DNA of 47,244 nucleotides from Candidatus Woesearchaeota archaeon (GTDB lineage Archaea; Nanobdellota; Nanobdellia; Woesearchaeales; ARS49): NCBI GenBank assembly GCA_016188265.1, contig JACPID010000024.1, positions 1-47,244 on the forward strand, given 5' to 3'. Each line of letters begins with the position of its first letter. The first letter of the stretch is position 1. Positions 43,213 to 47,244 of the stretch are shown in pieces. The notes below the pieces were generated by a model, which was not told the DNA's origin, made no database searches, and worked only from the letters and a program-made list of their open reading frames with translations. The position numbers and the translations under genes were made by a program.

Positions 43213-43887
43213 ATGCAATTATCTGTAGTTATAGTTAATTATTATTCAAAAGAATTGCCACATTGTTTAAAGACATTGAAAAACAGCGTTCCTCTTGAAT
43301 CAGAAATTTTTATTGTTAATAATTCACCTGAAAAACTTAATTTTGAAGGCGTTACCATAATTCAAAACAATAAAAATATTGGTTATGCAAAAGCTTGCAA
43401 TAAAGGAATTGATGCTGCTAAAGGAAGATACATACTTATTCTAAATCCCGATGTTATTGTTGGAGAATCAACAATAAAGTCTTCCATAAGATTTATGGAT
43501 GAAAATTCTGAAGTAAATATTTGCGGAATAAAATTATTAGAAGAAAATGGAAGTGTACAAGAATCTGCAAGAAATTTTCCTAAATTTTTAGAACTTGTTA
43601 GTAGAAGGTTGTTCAAAAATAATACACTGCAAACCACAAACCATAAACTACCAACTAAAGTAGAGTGGGTGTCTGGAGCTTTTATGCTAATGCGAGGAAA
43701 ACATTATTTTGATGAAAAATTTTTCATGTACTTTGAAGATGTTGATTTGTGCAGAACAGTTGGAAATGTATGGTATTGCCCTTATGCTAGAGCAATGCAT
43801 AAAACAGGTTATGGAAGCAAGAAAAATTTAAGATTATTTTTAGAGCATGTTAAAAGTATGATGTATTATTTTCTGAAGTGGCATTAA
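43213..43887 (+). CDS. Family 2 glycosyltransferase
   Basis: 224 residues of the GT2 rhamnosyltransferase-like group: VVIVNYYSKE (5-14), Asn-Ile-Gly-Tyr-Ala-Lys-Ala-Cys-Asn-x-Gly nucleotide-sugar contact (about 56-66), Leu-Asn-Pro-Asp-Val (about 76-80) as the DxD-like metal motif, and Glu-Asp-Val-Asp-Leu-Cys (about 174-179) as the catalytic-base region. Shorter than typical (about 280-300). It presumably glycosylates surface protein or lipid. A heptad repeat tract encodes Leu-Gln-Thr-Thr-Asn-His-Lys-Leu in a loop. Divergent from the surface lipase-like protein. Confidence 0.9.
   Translation: MQLSVVIVNYYSKELPHCLKTLKNSVPLESEIFIVNNSPEKLNFEGVTIIQNNKNIGYAKACNKGIDAAKGRYILILNPDVIVGESTIKSSIRFMDENSEVNICGIKLLEENGSVQESARNFPKFLELVSRRLFKNNTLQTTNHKLPTKVEWVSGAFMLMRGKHYFDEKFFMYFEDVDLCRTVGNVWYCPYARAMHKTGYGSKKNLRLFLEHVKSMMYYFLKWH
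43629..43656 (+). repeat. Heptanucleotide repeat tract (four units) within the GT2 gene
   Basis: GCAAACC, ACAAACC, ATAAACT, ACCAACT in direct succession, the same ACAAACY unit and the same sense orientation as at 16329-16363. Confidence 0.55.
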
Positions 43888-43894
43888 AAGAAAG

Positions 43895-43902
43895 TTTATA
43901 AA
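43895..43902 (+). promoter_or_regulatory. TATA box of the aRF1 gene
   Basis: TTTATAAA, 25-32 nt upstream of ATG 43927. Confidence 0.55.
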
Positions 43903-43926
43903 CCATCAACTTATCAATCTATTTTT

Positions 43927-45036
43927 ATGGCATTAACATCATATCAAAAATTTCAGTTAAAGAAAATAATTAAAGAACTTGAACAGTATAAAGCTAGGCA
44001 TACTGAATTAGTTAGTGTGTATGTTCCTGCAGGGTATGATTTAATCAAGATAATTCAGCATTTAAGTGAAGAACAAGGTACAGCAACTAATATTAAATCT
44101 AGTTCTACAAGAAATAATGTTATTGATGCTCTAGAAAAAATGATACAACATTTAAGAATTGTAGAAAGAACTCCTGTTAATGGTTTAGCGGTATTTTCTG
44201 GCAATGTAGCTGAAAGAGAAGGCCAAAGTGATGTCAGAGTGTGGAGTGTTGAACCTCCAGCTCCACTAAATATTCGTATTTATCGTTGCGATAAAACATT
44301 TTTATTAGACATATTGCAAGATATGATGACGATTAAAGAAGTGTATGGTCTTGTTGTTATGGATGCCCGAGATGCACATCTTGCATTATTAAAAGGCAAA
44401 TCAATACAGTTCCTTCAAAAAACTCATTCTCATGTTCCTGGAAAGATGAAAGCTGGTGGCCAGAGCTCTGCACGCTTCCAAGCAAATCGCGCTCTTGCTG
44501 TTAAAGATCATCTAAAAAAAGTTGCTGAATACATGAAAGAACAATTTCTAAATTTAGAAGGATTAAAAGGAATTCTTCTCGGAGGCCCAGGGCCTGTTAA
44601 ATATGAATTATACGAAAGCGGGTTTATAACTGGAGATGTTAAAAAGAAAATTCTAGCAATAAAAGATCTATCTTACACAGAAGAATTTGGCTTGCAAGAA
44701 CTTATTGATAAATGCCAAGATGTACTTGCTCAAGAAGAAATTGCTGATGAAAAAAAAATAATGAATAAATTCTTAGAATTGCTTGCCACAAAACCGAGTA
44801 TTGTAGTTTATGGTGAAAAAGATGTTATGAAAGTCCTTGAAATGGGAGCTGCTGAAACAATACTGGTGTCTGAAATTGTTGATATTGAAAAAATTGAGAT
44901 AATAGAAAATAGAGCAAAAGAATTTGGAACAGAAGTAAAAATAATTTCTACTGAAACAAGAGAAGGGGCTCAATTAAAAGAAATTACTGGATTTGGCGCT
45001 ATTTTAAGATATGAAGTTAATGTAGAAGCATTATAG
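43927..45036 (+). CDS. prf1: Peptide chain release factor aRF1, lacking the zinc minidomain
   Basis: 369 residues against about 410-425 in most archaea. Domain 1 keeps the stop-codon motifs NIKS (55-58) and YRCDKTF (119-125); domain 2 has the catalytic AGGQSSARF with GGQ at 177-179. In domain 3 the chain passes from Ser-Glu-Ile-Val-Asp (315-319) directly to Ile-Glu-Lys-Ile-Glu, without the Cys-x-x-Cys zinc minidomain usual there, and then resumes the normal Glu-Gly-Ala-Gln-Leu-Lys ending. It terminates translation at all three stop codons. Confidence 0.95.
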   Translation: MALTSYQKFQLKKIIKELEQYKARHTELVSVYVPAGYDLIKIIQHLSEEQGTATNIKSSSTRNNVIDALEKMIQHLRIVERTPVNGLAVFSGNVAEREGQSDVRVWSVEPPAPLNIRIYRCDKTFLLDILQDMMTIKEVYGLVVMDARDAHLALLKGKSIQFLQKTHSHVPGKMKAGGQSSARFQANRALAVKDHLKKVAEYMKEQFLNLEGLKGILLGGPGPVKYELYESGFITGDVKKKILAIKDLSYTEEFGLQELIDKCQDVLAQEEIADEKKIMNKFLELLATKPSIVVYGEKDVMKVLEMGAAETILVSEIVDIEKIEIIENRAKEFGTEVKIISTETREGAQLKEITGFGAILRYEVNVEAL

Positions 45037-45043
45037 TTTTTTT

Positions 45044-45901
45044 TTAGTTTAATCTAGCGATAATTTTGCCTTTTTTTAATATTCTTACTACACCACTTTC
45101 AGATAGAACAACTGCAATTGCATCACATTTTTTAGTTATAGCAGCACAGCATCTATGTTTTGTTCCAAAACCATCAGGTATTTCAACATCAGAAGTATCT
45201 AAATCTAAGTAAGTTCCTGCACTTTGAATTCTTCCATTGCGCTCTATAATAAATGCTCCATCTAATTGAGAAAATTCTTTAACAGTTTCTTTTATTTCAG
45301 GATCTTGAATTTTGCATTTTTCTTCAGAATAACCTTGAAATGGGTTAAAAATAAGTTGCCTGCAAAACTGCTTAAGTTCATTATAATCGCCAACAACAAA
45401 AGATGTTCCTACTTTTTTGCCTTCACGCCCTTCTTGAACTAATTCAAAAGCAATATTAATTAAACTTTCAAAAGCATCTGAATCAATATTTTCAGTTATT
45501 TTATGAGTGCTTACTTTAAAGAAAACATCATCAATATCAAGAATAAACATCAAACCTGAAAACCCAACACCAAGTGTTTCATCTGCTACGCAAATAACTC
45601 TATCGCCTTTGCTGATGATTTTTTTTGTAACAAAATCACTTAATAAATCCTTAATTGGTTTTAAAGAATCCATTTTTTTAAGTAATGTTGTCTCGTGGAT
45701 TTGGTCTAGATAAGCGCCAGTATCAGTTCGTTTAAAAACAACAGCTCTTACATCAGTGCTTAAGGATTCTTCTGCAGAAATAATTTCAACTTCTTTACGC
45801 GTAAGAGTTACAATAATGTTGGCTTTAATATTGCGAGCAATAGTGCCGACTGCTTGGCTTATGCTCTCTTGAATGGGGTTTGATGGCAAAGATGGTATCA
45901 T
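45044..45901 (-). CDS. dacZ: Diadenylate cyclase (DacZ type), c-di-AMP synthase
   Basis: 285 residues from ATG 45901; an ATG at 45967 would add 22 residues, but the minus-strand TATA GTATTTATGG (about 45964-45973) lies too close to it. An N-terminal pyruvate-kinase-like alpha/beta domain (about 8-150) precedes a DAC domain with DGA at 214-216 and GTKHR at 246-250, where the canonical Arg-His-Arg is Lys-His-Arg. DAC enzymes join two ATP into c-di-AMP, which in archaea is linked to osmotic and K+ control. Convergent with prf1, divergent from the SprT-like gene. Confidence 0.88.
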   Translation of the reverse strand: MIPSLPSNPIQESISQAVGTIARNIKANIIVTLTRKEVEIISAEESLSTDVRAVVFKRTDTGAYLDQIHETTLLKKMDSLKPIKDLLSDFVTKKIISKGDRVICVADETLGVGFSGLMFILDIDDVFFKVSTHKITENIDSDAFESLINIAFELVQEGREGKKVGTSFVVGDYNELKQFCRQLIFNPFQGYSEEKCKIQDPEIKETVKEFSQLDGAFIIERNGRIQSAGTYLDLDTSDVEIPDGFGTKHRCCAAITKKCDAIAVVLSESGVVRILKKGKIIARLN

Positions 45902-45963
45902 ACTCTTTTTAATACTGATAAAAAAATGAAGATAGAACTTATTAAATCTTTTGGCACAATAAT

Positions 45964-45973
45964 CCATAAATAC
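45964..45973. promoter_or_regulatory. TATA element between dacZ and the SprT-like gene
   Basis: CCATAAATAC reads as TATA in both directions, 26-35 nt upstream of ATG 45999 on the plus strand and about 63-72 nt upstream of the dacZ ATG at 45901. Confidence 0.4.
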
Positions 45974-45998
45974 TGATTATTCTATGTTTTATCTCATG

Positions 45999-46667
45999 AA
46001 ATTTATTTATGAAGCTGCAAATCGTTTGAAAATTCAAGAAAAGTATAATTTTTTAGTGAAGTATTCTGGGCGTGTTAAAGGATTCAGGGCATTTGTTAAA
46101 AAAAAAGACATTAATTTGTCATTTACTTTAAGTAAAAAATGGCATGATGTAAGTGAAGAAATAAAAATAGGGCTTGTACAAGAACTTTTAGAAAAAATTC
46201 TTCATTTAGAAAAAATAAAAACAATGAATAAGGATTTATACTATTCTTTTCTTAAAAATGCCCATCTTGCTATTCCAAAAACAAAAACAAATCCATTGCT
46301 TGAGACATTATTTGAAAAATTAAACCAGCAATATTTTGACAGTTTATTGGAAAAACCCAATTTTGGCATTTCAGCTTCCAGCAGAACCCTTGGATGCTAT
46401 GAATACGGCACAGACACAATAACAATAACAAAGCATCTATTTCAACATCCTGAATTACTTGAATATGTTCTATACCATGAAATGTTGCATAAAAAACATA
46501 AATTTTCAAGCAGTAAAGAAAGATCAAGACATCATTCTAAAGCATTTAGAGATGATGAAAAAAAGTTTCAAAATGCAGAATATTATGAAAAAGAATTAGA
46601 GCAGGCAGCAAGAAGTTTTCCTAAAAAAAATTATAGCAATCTTTTTAAATCAAACCATTTCTCTTGA
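45999..46667 (+). CDS. SprT-like metalloprotease domain protein
   Basis: 222 residues from ATG 45999; ATG 45984 is in frame but too near the TATA element. HEMLH (160-164) and RHHSKAF (177-183) match the SprT-like zincin pattern (HExxH plus a downstream His). Eukaryotic Spartan digests DNA-protein crosslinks; archaeal roles are unknown. The N-terminal half is helical and basic. Its stop is directly followed by the aIF5A leader. Confidence 0.82.
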   Translation, partial: KFIYEAANRLKIQEKYNFLVKYSGRVKGFRAFVKKKDINLSFTLSKKWHDVSEEIKIGLVQELLEKILHLEKIKTMNKDLYYSFLKNAHLAIPKTKTNPLLETLFEKLNQQYFDSLLEKPNFGISASSRTLGCYEYGTDTITITKHLFQHPELLEYVLYHEMLHKKHKFSSSKERSRHHSKAFRDDEKKFQNAEYYEKELEQAARSFPKKNYSNLFKSNHFS

Positions 46668-46670
46668 GTG

Positions 46671-46678
46671 AAGGTGAT
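46671..46678 (+). promoter_or_regulatory. Shine-Dalgarno fixing the TTG start of aIF5A
   Basis: AAGGTGAT with a 4-nt spacer to TTG 46683. A GTG at 46668 would place the site inside the coding region. Confidence 0.65.
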
Positions 46679-46682
46679 ATGT

Positions 46683-47084
46683 TTGACAACAAAATTAGTT
46701 GCTGCAGGAAGTATTAAAGAAGGTAGTTTTATAGTTGTAGATGGTGCAGCTTGTAAGGTAGCAGAGGCTACTCATTCAAAATCTGGAAAGCACGGTAGTG
46801 CAAAAATGCGTTTTATCGCAATAGGGGTTTTAGATAACAAAAAAAGAGATATAGTTATTCCTGCATCAGATAATATTGAAGTTCCACTGATTGAGAAAAA
46901 AAGCGCCCAAGTATTATCTGTATCAGGAAATACTGCAAATGTTATGGATATTGAGAGTTATGAAACCTTTGATCTTAATATTCCAGAAGAATTAAAAGAT
47001 CAGGTTATTGAAGGATGCCAAGTATTATACTGGGTTATACTTGATGAAAAAGTTATGAAGCAAGTTAAATCTGGAAGTGAATAA
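46683..47084 (+). CDS. eif5A: Translation factor aIF5A
   Basis: 133 residues. TTG start at 46683 gives the family N-terminus (Met-Thr-Thr-Lys-Leu-Val-x-Ala-Gly-Ser-Ile-Lys-Glu-Gly). The hypusination loop Ser-Lys-Ser-Gly-Lys-His-Gly-Ser-Ala-Lys carries the modified Lys36. It relieves ribosome stalling and aids termination. No deoxyhypusine synthase is in the window. It sits 2 nt before the L40e gene, forming a translation operon. Confidence 0.96.
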   Translation: MTTKLVAAGSIKEGSFIVVDGAACKVAEATHSKSGKHGSAKMRFIAIGVLDNKKRDIVIPASDNIEVPLIEKKSAQVLSVSGNTANVMDIESYETFDLNIPEELKDQVIEGCQVLYWVILDEKVMKQVKSGSE

Positions 47085-47086
47085 AA

Positions 47087-47244
47087 ATGGGAAAATTTCC
47101 TGAAGCTGAAGCAAGATTGTTTAAGGGAAAATTTGTTTGCCGTAGATGCAAATCAGTAATAAGAGCATTAAGCTCAAAAGTACGTGCAGGATACATAACT
47201 TGTAGAAAATGCCAAGGCCATGCTTTTAAGCCAAAAAGAAAGAA
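47087..47244 (+). CDS. rpl40e: Ribosomal protein L40e (3' end beyond window)
   Basis: 52 codons are visible from ATG 47087: Gly-Lys-Phe-Pro-Glu-Ala-Glu-Ala-Arg start, CxxC at 18/21 and 39/42 forming the zinc ribbon, and a basic Lys-Pro-Lys-Arg-Lys tail. L40e is normally about 50-60 residues, so only the stop is missing. Not fused to ubiquitin, as expected in archaea. Confidence 0.93.
   Translation, partial: MGKFPEAEARLFKGKFVCRRCKSVIRALSSKVRAGYITCRKCQGHAFKPKRK

Overview
This is an AT-rich, gene-dense archaeal window, most likely from a small-genome DPANN archaeon of the Woesearchaeota/Pacearchaeota type. That placement is inference. It rests on archaeal informational genes (aIF5B, aRF1, archaeal AlaRS, aIF5A, L40e, an MCT-1/Tma20-like PUA protein, DUF371, a DacZ-type diadenylate cyclase), an AMP phosphorylase, an intron-containing tRNA, TATA boxes 23-35 nt upstream of many start codons (probably leaderless mRNAs), and several exported proteins with a pilin-like Lys-Gly-Gln N-terminus or Cys-rich surface modules.

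Layout. 1-2.5 kb: a truncated AI-2E family permease followed by AMP phosphorylase. 2.5-7.1 kb: an unknown protein with faint amidoligase resemblance, two small membrane proteins, a SET-domain protein, two single-domain MgtE/SLC41-like permeases, and a channel-like RCK protein that lacks a recognisable K+ selectivity filter. 7.1-7.5 kb: two long hairpins and two minus-strand tRNAs (Ser-GGA with an intron, Leu-CAG). 7.5-13.9 kb: an unknown protein, a divergent promoter region with TGTGAT half-sites, a small helical protein joined to a tandem nucleotidyltransferase protein and a 5'-deoxynucleotidase-like gene, a CopA copper ATPase, and a coiled-coil membrane protein sharing a repeat-containing divergent promoter with copA. 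13.9-18.1 kb: a VapBC pair, an exported subtilase, a PEBP-family lipoprotein, a zinc-ribbon protein and two unknowns.

18.2-31.5 kb is the accessory, surface-oriented part. It holds a pilin-like-signal protein translationally coupled to a 1720-residue FN3-containing exported protein and followed by a polytopic membrane protein. Then come a 173-bp nested palindromic element, a small membrane protein overlapping a non-secreted subtilase with a novel N-terminal domain, a 39-bp AT dinucleotide tract directly upstream of a Cys-rich surface protein, a PH-domain membrane protein, and a remnant that looks like a RHH antitoxin joined to the tail of a PIN toxin.

31.5-47.2 kb is mostly housekeeping: alaS, a TPR protein, a C-terminally anchored surface protein, infB with a PUA protein and a membrane HExxH protein, the DUF371/MCT-1 pair, a stand-alone asparagine-synthase domain, a large SCP2-like/lipase mosaic, a GT2 glycosyltransferase, a short aRF1, dacZ, a SprT-like protein, aIF5A and the start of L40e. 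No CRISPR array, rRNA, insertion sequence or clear prophage was seen. The leads I would follow first are the AT tract (possible phase variation), the palindromic element at 26.2 kb, the duplicated nucleotidyltransferase with its operator, and the overlapping TM-protein/subtilase pair.
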